Below, in pieces: positions 9,658-17,455 of a DNA stretch of 54,180 nucleotides. A model generated the notes under the pieces. It saw nothing but the letters and a program-made list of their open reading frames with translations. It searched no databases and was not told where the DNA came from. Origin of the DNA: Pseudohongiella sp. (GTDB lineage Bacteria > Pseudomonadota > Gammaproteobacteria > Pseudomonadales > Pseudohongiellaceae). Each line of letters starts with the position of its first letter. Position 1 is the first letter of the stretch. The stretch spans positions 1-54,180 of the forward strand of contig JABMOK010000134.1 of NCBI GenBank assembly GCA_013204155.1, written 5' to 3'. Both the position numbers and the translations under genes were made by a program.

Positions 9658-10608
9658 TTATTGCTTGATGAATTTACGTATAATCATGCCGTCACCGCCT
9701 TCACCCCCGGTGACTTCACCGGTGTAGACATTGCCATCGGCATCCACAACCACCCCTTCCGGTTCCGAGCCCTGGATAAAGCCCATAAGCTCGCCGGTTT
9801 CGGCGCTGCCGTAAGTCACCCCACGCTTGCTCTGATAGTCGGCAACATAGAGGATATCGTTCTGGTCGATAAACATCCCGCTAGGCCAGCCAAACTGATC
9901 CCATTCGGTGAGGTAATTGCCCTGCTGATCGAAGATTTGAATACGGTGATTGGAGCGATCGCCGACTAACACCCGGCCGCGGCTGTCTATAACTATGGTG
10001 TGAGGCAGGTCGAACTCACCTGGGCCGGTTCCCTTGTGGCCCCATTCCATCAGATATCTGCCTTCCTTGTTAAATTTGACGATACGATTATTGACGTGAC
10101 CATCGGCCACGAACAGATCGCCATTGGCAGCAACCGCCGAATCCGCTGGTCCACCGAAGGTATTCGGTCCCGTCCCACTAAAGCCGCGAGCACCCAGTCT
10201 CAATAAGACCTTTCCGGAGGTGTCGAATTTGGTGACCGTATTGCCAGTCCGGGGATGATAGTCTGTCGCCCAGAGTGCGCCGTCCGGCGCAACACGAAAG
10301 CCGTGCGGAAGAGACACCCATTCCGAACCCCAGCTATCGACCATATTGCCTTCGGCGTCGAATTTCATAACCGGAGGTTCGGCGCGATGAAAGGCATAAA
10401 TAAAGCCCTCTTGATCGATGGTAACGTTGGGTGTCTGGCCCCATACGATGCCGTCAGGCAAAGGTTTCGGCCAGTTCGGATCGAGCACATAGTCCTGCGC
10501 CTGACTGGCTACCGACAGCAGCGTGCCAAGCAATAACAGGCTGGCTGTTAAAATCTGCCTGGTCCTGTTGCTGTTGATCTTATTACTCTTATAAAAAGGG
10601 GTATTCAT
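9658..10608 (-). CDS. Exported NHL-repeat six-bladed beta-propeller protein
   Basis: About 316 residues. A Sec signal peptide (ILTASLLLLGTLLSVASQAQ) is followed by NHL-type blades: LPHGFRVAPDGALWATDY, NRIVKFNKEGRYLMEWG, GPGEFDLPHTIVIDSRG, VLVGDRSNHRIQIFDQQG and PSGMFIDQNDILYVADY. Close relatives are annotated as peptidyl-alpha-hydroxyglycine lyase-like or 6-bladed propeller proteins; the true substrate is unknown. The ATG at 10608 has GGTGA five bases upstream; ATG at 10620 (GAGAG upstream) is an almost equal alternative, while the longer frame to 10767 adds an improbable leader. A second protein of the same design occurs at 26601-27731. It probably acts in the periplasm. Confidence 0.87.
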   Translation of the reverse strand: MNTPFYKSNKINSNRTRQILTASLLLLGTLLSVASQAQDYVLDPNWPKPLPDGIVWGQTPNVTIDQEGFIYAFHRAEPPVMKFDAEGNMVDSWGSEWVSLPHGFRVAPDGALWATDYHPRTGNTVTKFDTSGKVLLRLGARGFSGTGPNTFGGPADSAVAANGDLFVADGHVNNRIVKFNKEGRYLMEWGHKGTGPGEFDLPHTIVIDSRGRVLVGDRSNHRIQIFDQQGNYLTEWDQFGWPSGMFIDQNDILYVADYQSKRGVTYGSAETGELMGFIQGSEPEGVVVDADGNVYTGEVTGGEGGDGMIIRKFIKQ

Positions 10609-10833
10609 GCCATTCACCATTGTTGCTCTCAGTATGTGGATAGACCCAAGCTTACACGGAATTGGGCTTGAATCAACCGCCAGACTTTCCGCTTTAGAGG
10701 CCTTCAGCGACGGCTTATTGGCGTTGCTGCGTATAGTTATATGACTGTCAATTGCGTGTTGGCCCAAAGTCAGACAAAACTTAATTGACGGAGACCTCTA
10801 TTTTGTACACAACAGTAAGGCAGGAGAAATAAT

Positions 10834-11403
10834 ATGGACAAATTGCGCTTAATTGTAGGCCTGGGAATACTAGGCCTGTCTGCATCGACAATGGCAGCCG
10901 ATGAAAAATCACCCGGCGATCGCGCCATGACTGAACTCGATACTGACGGCGATGGCCGTGTAACTTTCGTCGAATTTCAGGCGCATGGATCCGAGGCATT
11001 AGCGGCGATGGACAGCGATGGTAACGGTGTATTGACGATTGATGAGTTCCTGAATGGGCGTCCAGGCCCGGGTTTCGGCGATCGAGGCCGACGTGGCGAT
11101 CGTGGCGATCGCAGCGGCGACGGACGCCCCCAACGCGAACCCAGCGATGAACAAGCGGCACGTATGCAGGAAATGCAGGAAATGATGGCTCAGCGTGCTA
11201 CCGAGCAATTTCAGGAAATGGACACCGATGGCGATGACCTTGTAAGCTTCGATGAATTTCAGCAAGCTAATTTCCTCAGAATGGATGCTGACAACAACGG
11301 GGTGTTATCGGCACAGGAATTACGGCCCCAACGTGGCGGTCGCCCTGCAGCTGGTCGTCACGGCCCTGGTGGCCCAAGAGGAGACCGGACTCCTCAAGTC
11401 TGA
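10834..11403 (+). CDS. Exported EF-hand calcium-binding protein
   Basis: A 189-residue secreted protein. A signal peptide (1-21, ending TMAA) is followed by four canonical EF-hand loops: DTDGDGRVTFVE (36-47), DSDGNGVLTIDE (60-71), DTDGDDLVSFDE (130-141) and DADNNGVLSAQE (151-162). A Gly/Arg/Asp-rich linker lies at 75-102 and a Gly/Pro/Arg-rich tail at 163-189. AGGAGA stands six bases before the ATG. It lies 44 bases upstream of an ECF sigma operon whose last envelope protein has a similar GRG/GPGG tail, so it may belong to the same stress or metal-response unit, perhaps as a Ca2+ buffer or sensor. That link is inferred from position. Confidence 0.88.
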   Translation: MDKLRLIVGLGILGLSASTMAADEKSPGDRAMTELDTDGDGRVTFVEFQAHGSEALAAMDSDGNGVLTIDEFLNGRPGPGFGDRGRRGDRGDRSGDGRPQREPSDEQAARMQEMQEMMAQRATEQFQEMDTDGDDLVSFDEFQQANFLRMDADNNGVLSAQELRPQRGGRPAAGRHGPGGPRGDRTPQV

Positions 11404-11447
11404 GCGCCGATTCGGTACTAAGCTAGTGTAAGGAAACCTTAAGCGTA

Positions 11448-12065
11448 ATGACTGATGAAGAATTGATGATGGCAGTTTGCCGAGGTGATCAGCGCGCCTA
11501 TCAAACTATTGTCAAACAACATCTAACCTCCATTAGTCATTACGCTTTTAGAATACTGGGCAATCAGAAGGATACCGAAGACATTACACAGGAAGTGTTT
11601 CTAAAATTATGGACCAACGCGCCGCAATGGAAACCTGAAAAGGCGAAACTGACTACCTGGTTACATCGCATTACACACAATCTATGTATTGATTACTTGA
11701 GAAAACATGGGCGAATGCAAACCCGGGAAAGCTTCGAAGAAGAAACGGCCTCATTTGAATTGAATGGTGCAGATGCGAGTAACTACAAAATAAAAATACT
11801 GAACCAGGCTCTTGGGCAATTGCCGGAGAACCAGCGCAGCGCTATCACCCTGTGCCACTATCAGGGTTTCTCCAACAAGGAAGCGGCGGCTATCATGAAC
11901 ATCTCGGTTAAGGCTTTGGAATCAGCCGTCGCCAGAGCGAAACGAAGTTTAAGAAATCGGCTGCTTGAAGAAGACGTAAAAACTGAGCAACCCGTAGAGA
12001 ATGATAAACTCGGGAACGGCAAATCAGACAGCGTAGAATCAAAGCAACGGCGGGAACCAGGATGA
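11448..12065 (+). CDS. ECF-type RNA polymerase sigma factor
   Basis: A 205-residue sigma-70-family protein with region 2 (about 8-75, including AFRILGNQKDTEDITQEVFLKLW) and region 4 (about 115-170, LPENQRSAITLCHYQGFSNKEAAAIM followed by an ALESAVARAKRSL recognition helix). There is no region 1 or 3, as expected for an extracytoplasmic-function sigma. A Gln/Glu/Lys-rich tail of about 30 residues follows region 4. Its stop overlaps the start of the next gene by four bases (ATGA), which is typical of a sigma/anti-sigma pair. AAGGAA lies about ten bases before the ATG. The regulon is unknown; autoregulation of this operon is the usual expectation. Confidence 0.92.
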   Translation: MTDEELMMAVCRGDQRAYQTIVKQHLTSISHYAFRILGNQKDTEDITQEVFLKLWTNAPQWKPEKAKLTTWLHRITHNLCIDYLRKHGRMQTRESFEEETASFELNGADASNYKIKILNQALGQLPENQRSAITLCHYQGFSNKEAAAIMNISVKALESAVARAKRSLRNRLLEEDVKTEQPVENDKLGNGKSDSVESKQRREPG

Positions 12066-12511
12066 CAATCGAAGAGTTTACAAAAATTGTTGAAAGCTAC
12101 GGGTCCGAAGCCGCTCGCTGGCCCGCAGAGCAGCGAGAGCAATGCAGAACCTTTATGGCAAGCAATGCTGCCGCAAGCACTCTACTCAATCAGCAGCGAG
12201 AGTTGGAAAGCCTGTTGGACCAGATAACGGTTCCCGAATTTCCCACACTCGAATCTCGCGTACTGAATCAGCAATTACCCAAACAAGAAGCCTCCGTATT
12301 AGATCGGGCGCTAGCATGGCTGCTACCGAAAAACAGCTTTAGCCAACAGCTTTGGCGTCCCGCCATGCTTGCCTGTCTGCCTTTGGTGTTTGGCATTGTG
12401 ATTGGTAATTTTTTCAGCTTTGGCATCGCCCTGGAAAACGATGGCTTTGCCTACTGGGACGATGAACTCACTATGTTGTCTCTCAATGAATATACGGAGA
12501 ATTCGTTTTAG
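12062..12511 (+). CDS. Probable membrane anti-sigma factor (YG-RWP type)
   Basis: A 149-residue protein with a cytosolic N-terminal segment containing ESYGSEAARWPAEQRE, one transmembrane helix at about 106-127 (MLACLPLVFGIVIGNFFSFG) and a short periplasmic tail. The YGxxxxRWP signature recurs in small proteins encoded between ECF sigma factors and periplasmic heavy-metal-sensor-like proteins. It lacks the HxxxCxxC zinc motif of classic ZAS anti-sigma factors. The 4-nt overlap with the sigma gene and the single helix support a membrane anti-sigma role that releases the sigma factor on an envelope signal; direct sequence evidence is modest. Confidence 0.72.
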   Translation: MTIEEFTKIVESYGSEAARWPAEQREQCRTFMASNAAASTLLNQQRELESLLDQITVPEFPTLESRVLNQQLPKQEASVLDRALAWLLPKNSFSQQLWRPAMLACLPLVFGIVIGNFFSFGIALENDGFAYWDDELTMLSLNEYTENSF

Positions 12512-12513
12512 TC

Positions 12514-13062
12514 ATGAACAAAAATAAACTTTTAATTTTCGCACTACTGGTATCGCTCGCCATTAACCTGATTTTTATTGGCGGCATTGCTTTTCGCTTT
12601 TCAAATATTCAGAATGAATTTGGCGGCAGGCCCCTGCCCCCTAATGTTGGCTGGATAGTGCGCGACCTCAGCGAGGAACGCAGAAGCGAACTCGGCCCAC
12701 TACTGCAACAGAGTTTCGAACAAACCCGACCGGTTCGCGCAGAAATGCTCACTGCCCAGCGCCGTGTTAATGAACTCATGTCAGCACAGGCCTTCGATGA
12801 CACCGCGCTCAATCAAGCGTTTGCCGACCTGCGGGATGCGAACCTGCGCTATCAGGCTTTGTCTCACCAACAAACCAGCATTATCCTGAATGAGTTATCG
12901 GAACAGGAACGTCAAACGGCGATGGAATTTGTCGAGCGTCGCGGCCCTCGCGATGGCAGAGATGGTTTCAGAGGCAGGGAAGGCGGCCCTGAGTTTGGCC
13001 GCCGTGGAGCCCCGGGACCCGGCGGACCAGGACGAACTCCACCCGCGGAGCCTGGTCAGTGA
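12514..13062 (+). CDS. Periplasmic heavy-metal-sensor-like protein (CnrX/Spy-like)
   Basis: A 182-residue protein with an uncleaved or signal-anchor helix at 7-28 (FALLVSLAINLIFIGGIAF) and a helical periplasmic domain (about 45-143) rich in Arg, Glu and Gln, including VRDLSEERRSELGPLLQQSF and LSEQERQTAMEFVERRG. This fits the CnrX/ZraP/Spy helical-hairpin group, which senses metals or acts as a chaperone. The tail from 144 is a Gly/Arg/Pro-rich repeat. It starts two bases after the anti-sigma stop, so the three genes form a tight operon, and it likely works with the anti-sigma factor. No clear His/Met metal cluster is visible, so the ligand is unknown. Confidence 0.78.
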   Translation: MNKNKLLIFALLVSLAINLIFIGGIAFRFSNIQNEFGGRPLPPNVGWIVRDLSEERRSELGPLLQQSFEQTRPVRAEMLTAQRRVNELMSAQAFDDTALNQAFADLRDANLRYQALSHQQTSIILNELSEQERQTAMEFVERRGPRDGRDGFRGREGGPEFGRRGAPGPGGPGRTPPAEPGQ

Positions 13063-13319
13063 GCGAAACTACGGCAGCAAAGCAAGCATTCAAGAAGGGC
13101 AGGTATCGACACTTCAAAGGCAATCTGTATGAAGTCATCGATATCGCCCACCACAGCGAAACCCAGGAACCGATGGTGCTATACCGTGCGCTGTATGCAG
13201 AGCACGGCCTGTGGGTAAGACCGCTGTCCATGTTCTTTGAGACCATCCAGCGTGATGGAATCAATGTACAACGCTTTCAATATATTGATGATGATGCCGC
13301 TGAAGACTCGCCGCTCTAA
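13059..13319 (+). CDS. DUF1653 domain protein
   Basis: An 86-residue protein that starts at a GTG overlapping the previous stop by four bases (GTGA). It contains KGRYRHFKGNLYEVIDIAHH, ETQEPMVLYRALY and the motif GLWVRPLSMFFETI, which define the small DUF1653 family (typically 60-80 residues, SH3-like fold predicted). The function is unknown. It has no signal peptide and should be cytoplasmic. Translational coupling makes it the last gene of the ECF operon, although its family is found in many other contexts, so a role in the envelope response is not implied. Confidence 0.85.
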   Translation: MSETTAAKQAFKKGRYRHFKGNLYEVIDIAHHSETQEPMVLYRALYAEHGLWVRPLSMFFETIQRDGINVQRFQYIDDDAAEDSPL

Positions 13320-13431
13320 TCCACGGCAAAAATCCTTTGACACTGTTCTCACTCTAACCCCGGTTGTCCAGCAATTACTTGAACTGTTAGCTTAAGTCAC
13401 AAAGTCAGAGAGCTTCTTTCTCGTGCTGGCC

Positions 13432-13643
13432 GCCAGCCTCTGCGGCATTGCTTGCTCACGGACCTTCGGCCCTGATTGTTCGCAAGCAACACCCCAGAGG
13501 CTGGCTTGAGGAATTGGAATTCAGTGCTTCTTTCTTTCGATCTTAAATTCGACTCCGCGTGAAGCCCGCAGGGCTGGGGCGGTTTCACGCGAACAATCAG
13601 GGCCGAAGGTCCGTGAGCGGGGAATTGCCCCAGCCCTGTGGGC
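13432..13643. repeat. Nested inverted-repeat element with two hairpins and complementary 30-mers
   Basis: In the 387-base gap between convergent genes, hairpin 1 pairs 13432-13442 with 13495-13505 and, inside it, ttgcttgc (13448-13455) with gcaagcaa (13482-13489). Hairpin 2 pairs 13564-13580 with 13627-13643 (17 bp, one G-U). In addition, 13454-13483 and 13589-13618 are perfect reverse complements of each other over 30 bases, so the inner parts of the two hairpins could instead pair with one another. This resembles a REP/BIME-like dispersed palindrome. Open frames across it encode low-complexity NNQGRRSVS-like peptides and are not genes. Confidence 0.85.
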
Positions 13644-13670
13644 GAGAAAAAGTTACAGATCTCGACCCTG

Positions 13671-13692
13671 CTTTTCTTTTCTTTTCTTTTCT
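13671..13692. repeat. CTTTT pentanucleotide repeat
   Basis: Four tandem copies of CTTTT followed by a partial copy lie 15 bases beyond the blaR-like stop codon. On the minus strand this is an AAAAG tract inside the 3' untranslated region. It is a candidate slippage site. Confidence 0.8.
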
Positions 13693-13706
13693 TAGCTTCA
13701 ATTACT

Positions 13707-15074
13707 TCATTGATAACGCTTGGTGTTTCTTGCTTTGGGAGGCTGACGTTGACCATTGGTGGATCCGTCACTGTCATCCTCCAACGCATATCTAAACAAA
13801 TATTGCACCCCTTCCACAGCGACCGCCCTGCCATTTCTTACTCGCGGTTGAAATTCGAATTGCGCCGCCGCTCGAATTGATGTCCGATCAAATATCTCCG
13901 CCGGCTCTGCATCCACAACCCTCAGGGAATTTTCCACCACCCTGCCATTCTCGTCGACCGTAAAACCAACCAGACTCCAACCTTCAATTCCACGCTGTGC
14001 GGCTCGGGTTGGATACAGCGGAGCGATTGCTACAAGCGGTAAATAGTCCTGATCCAAATCATTCGCACCAAACAAGTTTATCCCACTACAGGCGCTAACT
14101 ATCAGCATCGCACTCATCAACAAGCCAGCAATAAAAGTCTTGCTCGCCTTACCGGCCAATGAGCCGTCGAGAATATTGCGAATACGCAGGGACAAACTAC
14201 TCTCATCGAACATCAGCTGCGCCAGAATCGGTGCCTGGGTGTCTTTGCGCTTCATCTTCGCCAACCTGAGCAAGTCTTCGGCATAGTGAACGCCGTCCTT
14301 GCCATAGTTTAACACCGCGGAATCACAAGCTTGCTCTGCCGCCTCATTGACCCGCGCCTTGGCATACCAGAGCAGAGGGTTGATCCAGAAGACACGGCTT
14401 AACAGGTGACAAAACAACATCGTTGCCCAGTCGAGACGCTTGATATGGCTAAGCTCATGCACCAGCACATCTTCCAGAGTCGAGGCATTCCAGTCACCGG
14501 CATGGCTTGGCAAAATGACCACAGGCCTGAACAGCCCAAACGACATTGGCGAGTTAACGACGACGCTGAACTTCAGTGCAATTTTTCTTGAAATACCCAG
14601 CCGAGAGGAAATCGCCGTTAGCTGATCGACAAATTTTCCGTCGCTTGACTCAACGGCGCTGTTGTTCAATTTCGCCAAGGCAATAGCAGAGCCCAGTAAG
14701 CGCAAGAGTAATCCCGCAGTGATCAGCAAATACAGAGCGGCGACCAGGGCGTTACTACTCACACCCGCCGCATCGATTGGCGTTACCGCCACGGCTTGCA
14801 CAGTAATAATAGTCAGCGGGCCTGCATCGAGAAAATTGCTCGATAGGGAGCTGAGCAAACTGCCGGCAAATGGCAGCAAGGCAATACACAGTAGACAATT
14901 CATCCACAGCAGATGGGAACTGGCATTGGAGATTCTATTACGCAGCAACGCGGCTATCACAACCGTGAGCGCGAGAATCAACGACGACTTCAATACCAGA
15001 TCCAATAGTTCTTGCAGAAATGCTTGGCCGACAAGCGCGGTAGAAAGAAATTCTTGCAGGATTATAGTTTCCAT
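13707..15074 (-). CDS. BlaR1-type M56 membrane metalloprotease with C-terminal TonB-like domain
   Basis: A 455-residue membrane protein. Transmembrane helices lie near 25-45, 54-75 and 108-130, followed by an M56 protease domain with the zinc motif HELSH (206-210) and downstream NEAAEQACDSAV (third ligand probably Glu247). Another helix (about 312-330) is followed by a periplasmic domain of about 90 residues with PLYPTRAAQRGIEGWSLVGF and VDENGRVVENSLRV, matching the TonB C-terminal fold. The family relays a periplasmic or membrane signal by cleaving the partner BlaI-type repressor. The gene lies six bases downstream of that repressor. The TonB-like end replaces the penicillin-binding sensor of true BlaR1, so this is not evidence of beta-lactam sensing. 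Confidence 0.9.
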   Translation of the reverse strand: METIILQEFLSTALVGQAFLQELLDLVLKSSLILALTVVIAALLRNRISNASSHLLWMNCLLCIALLPFAGSLLSSLSSNFLDAGPLTIITVQAVAVTPIDAAGVSSNALVAALYLLITAGLLLRLLGSAIALAKLNNSAVESSDGKFVDQLTAISSRLGISRKIALKFSVVVNSPMSFGLFRPVVILPSHAGDWNASTLEDVLVHELSHIKRLDWATMLFCHLLSRVFWINPLLWYAKARVNEAAEQACDSAVLNYGKDGVHYAEDLLRLAKMKRKDTQAPILAQLMFDESSLSLRIRNILDGSLAGKASKTFIAGLLMSAMLIVSACSGINLFGANDLDQDYLPLVAIAPLYPTRAAQRGIEGWSLVGFTVDENGRVVENSLRVVDAEPAEIFDRTSIRAAAQFEFQPRVRNGRAVAVEGVQYLFRYALEDDSDGSTNGQRQPPKARNTKRYQ

Positions 15075-15080
15075 CGGTAG

Positions 15081-15503
15081 CTACCCCTTTCGTTTCTTGT
15101 TAGTCAGGTTTTTAGTAGATAGTTTATTGGCCTTTTTCTTTTCCTGGATCAACCTCTCCAATTGCTGCAGCTCTTCATCAGAGATGTCATCATTCGATAG
15201 ATCGAGCAGAGAATTCACCGCCAACAGTGGAGAGTCACTAAAAAATGTTTTCACAATATTGGACAGAGCAGACTTCGATGCCGCCTTGTGTGCAATGAGT
15301 GGATAGTAAACATACTTAAGCCCACTCTCTCGATGACTGATGTGTCCCTTTTCCACCAGTTTACGCAGCAAGGTTCGCACCGAGGAATAACTGGGCGGGT
15401 CTTCCATATTGTCCATCACCTGTTTCGCACTGGCTTCTTCCAGACGGTAGATAATGTCCATCATCTGCCGCTCCCGGCGACTCAGTTTACTGGCCTTGGT
15501 CAT
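15081..15503 (-). CDS. BlaI/MecI/CopY-family transcriptional repressor
   Basis: A 140-residue winged-helix repressor: KLSRRERQMMDIIYRLEEAS, then VRTLLRKLVEKGHISHRESG and KYVYYPLIAHKAA, with a helical dimerisation region (about 85-120) containing LLDLSNDDISDEELQQLE and a Lys-rich tail. AGGAG lies eight bases before the ATG. These repressors bind as dimers and are inactivated when the partner M56 protease cleaves them; that partner follows directly. Likely targets are its own promoter and possibly the divergent M28 peptidase gene, since the 230 bases between them hold TTAACAC-type repeats. Confidence 0.92.
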   Translation of the reverse strand: MTKASKLSRRERQMMDIIYRLEEASAKQVMDNMEDPPSYSSVRTLLRKLVEKGHISHRESGLKYVYYPLIAHKAASKSALSNIVKTFFSDSPLLAVNSLLDLSNDDISDEELQQLERLIQEKKKANKLSTKNLTNKKRKG

Positions 15504-15550
15504 AGTTTATGCTCCTGAGCAGAAGATTCCTGTAGCGAGAATCAATTGTT

Positions 15551-15608
15551 GTGCTAATTTTTTAACACTATGGCAAAAAATTAACACATAGGGATTTAAT
15601 GTCAACAC
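15551..15608. promoter_or_regulatory. Candidate BlaI-type operator cluster
   Basis: Upstream of the repressor gene is an imperfect palindrome GTGCTAA-N4-TTAACAC (15551-15568), another TTAACAC at 15581-15587, and a related GTCAACAC at 15601-15608. The half-sites recur at spacings of about 19-20 bases in an AT-rich stretch, which suits dimers binding cooperatively on one face of the helix. The sequence differs from the classical TACA/TGTA operator core. Binding is inferred. Confidence 0.5.
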
Positions 15609-15733
15609 ATTTCTTGCTTTAATTACCTCCGCTCGCTGGCAAGCGAGGAACCATCGGCCGGTTCTGCTATAGACGAGCCCTACAGAACACCGCTATTCTG
15701 CACACCGCAACTAACCACCGAACAGAGACCGCA

Positions 15734-17389
15734 ATGATCAAGCTCAAACTCTTTGCCGCACTCACACTTCTGGGCGCACCGCTAATCGGCTGTAGTGATG
15801 ATTCAGCCAACATGACTTTGGACACCGCCGAAGTAGAGGCTATCTTGCACCAGCATATTGCCCTACTGGCCTCCGATGAATACGAGGGCAGAGCACCGGC
15901 TACTCCAGGGGAAGAGAAAACCATTAATTATCTGCAACAGCAATTCGAAGCCCTGGGAATTGCTCCCGGCAATGGTGATTCCTATTTTCAAAGTGTCTCG
16001 GTTACCGAAACCACCACCGCCAGCGATGCGGTATTGAGCATGAAGGGCGGCAATTACCAGGCGACTTTTGCTTATGCCCAGGAGATGATTGTCGGCAGCC
16101 AGCAGCAGATAGCCGCAATCGAAGTAGTCGACAGCGAAGTGGTTTTTGTCGGCTATGGCATTGTCGCCCCGGAGCGTAACTGGAATGACTATGCTGGAAT
16201 CGACGTGAGCGGAAAGACGGTGATTATTCTGGTTAACGACCCCGGCTACGCTACCCAGGATGCAGAACTGTTTAACGGCAATGCTATGACATACTACGGT
16301 CGCTGGACCTACAAGTTTGAAGAAGCGGCTCGGCAGGGCGCTGCCGCCGCATTGATCGTGCACGAAACCGGACCGGCCGGCTATGGCTGGGAGGTAGTCA
16401 GCAGTAGCTGGTCTGGCCCACAGATCGGATTGCAGGCGGCGAACCTGAATCTCGATAGAGCGGAGATCGAAGGCTGGCTGACACTGGATTCCGCCGAGGC
16501 CCTGTTTGCCGGCGCCGGTCTGGACTATCAACAACTGAAAAGCGCCGCCGCACAGCGTGGTTTCAGCGCCGTACCTCTGGCCGACATCAAGACTTCGGTT
16601 AGTATTGAAAATTCGCTTCGAGTCTCCGAGTCACAAAACGTCATCGCCATGATTCCTGGCACGCAGCGCCCCGAAGAAACTATCATCTACACCGGTCACT
16701 GGGATCATCTCGGGGTGAATGCCGAATTACCGGGGGACAATATTTATAACGGTGCCGTTGACAATGCTACCGGTACGGCCGCCCTGCTGGCACTGGCCCG
16801 ACTGCACTCTCAGCAAGCCGCGCCGGCACGCAGTATCGTCTTTCTTGCGGTTACCGCAGAGGAGTCCGGACTGCTGGGCTCACAGTGGTATGCAGAACAT
16901 CCGATATTTCCCCTTGCAAAAACTGTCGCCAATATCAATATGGACGCGATGGGCACTAACGGCCCGATGAAGGACATAGTAGTAGTGGGTTACGGCAGCA
17001 GCGAGCTGGAAAATTACCTCGAACAAGCGGCTAACAAACAAGGTCGCCACATTATCCCGGAGCCGACCCCCGAGCGCGGTTATTATTACCGCTCAGACCA
17101 TTTTAATTTCGCTAAAATGGGCATCCCGGCACTGTATGCCGAGTCTGGCGAAGACAGTGTCGAAAATGGCAGGGAATGGGGCGCCAAGCAGGCGCAAGAT
17201 TACACAGACAACCGTTACCATGCCCCATCTGATGAATATAACTCTGAGTGGGATCTGAGCGGCGCGGCACAGGATATCTTTCCGTATTTCGATGTCGCCG
17301 ACAAACTCAGCCAGGAAATCCGCTTTCCGAATTGGTTTGAAGGAAATGAGTTTAAGGCTATTCGAGATGCGTCGCGGCTTGGGTTATAG
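15734..17389 (+). CDS. M28-family lipoprotein aminopeptidase
   Basis: A 551-residue lipoprotein (lipobox LIGC, Cys20). A protease-associated domain spans about 130-290, and the peptidase domain carries the full di-zinc set: His322 in TGHWDHLG, Asp343 in NGAVDNATG, Glu376/Glu377 in TAEESGLLGS, Asp404 in INMDAMG and His456 in YRSDHFNF. Such enzymes trim N-terminal residues from peptides at the cell envelope. The acidic residue after the lipid Cys (Ser-Asp-Asp) is compatible with inner- or outer-membrane anchoring. The gene is divergent from the BlaI-like repressor and may share its operators. Confidence 0.92.
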   Translation: MIKLKLFAALTLLGAPLIGCSDDSANMTLDTAEVEAILHQHIALLASDEYEGRAPATPGEEKTINYLQQQFEALGIAPGNGDSYFQSVSVTETTTASDAVLSMKGGNYQATFAYAQEMIVGSQQQIAAIEVVDSEVVFVGYGIVAPERNWNDYAGIDVSGKTVIILVNDPGYATQDAELFNGNAMTYYGRWTYKFEEAARQGAAAALIVHETGPAGYGWEVVSSSWSGPQIGLQAANLNLDRAEIEGWLTLDSAEALFAGAGLDYQQLKSAAAQRGFSAVPLADIKTSVSIENSLRVSESQNVIAMIPGTQRPEETIIYTGHWDHLGVNAELPGDNIYNGAVDNATGTAALLALARLHSQQAAPARSIVFLAVTAEESGLLGSQWYAEHPIFPLAKTVANINMDAMGTNGPMKDIVVVGYGSSELENYLEQAANKQGRHIIPEPTPERGYYYRSDHFNFAKMGIPALYAESGEDSVENGREWGAKQAQDYTDNRYHAPSDEYNSEWDLSGAAQDIFPYFDVADKLSQEIRFPNWFEGNEFKAIRDASRLGL

Positions 17390-17455
17390 CGAATATGTTT
17401 TGCAATTGGGACGCATTAGTATCGATGAATGAAATTAATACTAGCTCCATTCGAA

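Noticed and set aside
10781..11161. Minus-strand frame of 126 codons
   Set aside because: It is antisense to the EF-hand gene, whose calcium loops, signal peptide and RBS are convincing.
13432..13643. Integron attC site
   Set aside because: There is no R'/R'' core-site pair or cassette gene array; the symmetry is better explained as a dispersed palindrome.
13397..13834. Minus-strand frame with NNQGRRSVSKQCRRGWRP-like peptide
   Set aside because: It is the translation of the nested inverted repeat and runs into the blaR-like gene in another frame; similar peptides appear on both strands because the DNA is palindromic.
13707..15503. Beta-lactam resistance switch (BlaR1/BlaI)
   Set aside because: The M56 protein lacks a penicillin-binding sensor and carries a TonB-like domain; there is no beta-lactamase gene nearby.
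15863..16534. 223-codon minus-strand frame
   Set aside because: It overlaps the M28 peptidase gene, which has all zinc ligands; the antisense frame has no supporting features.
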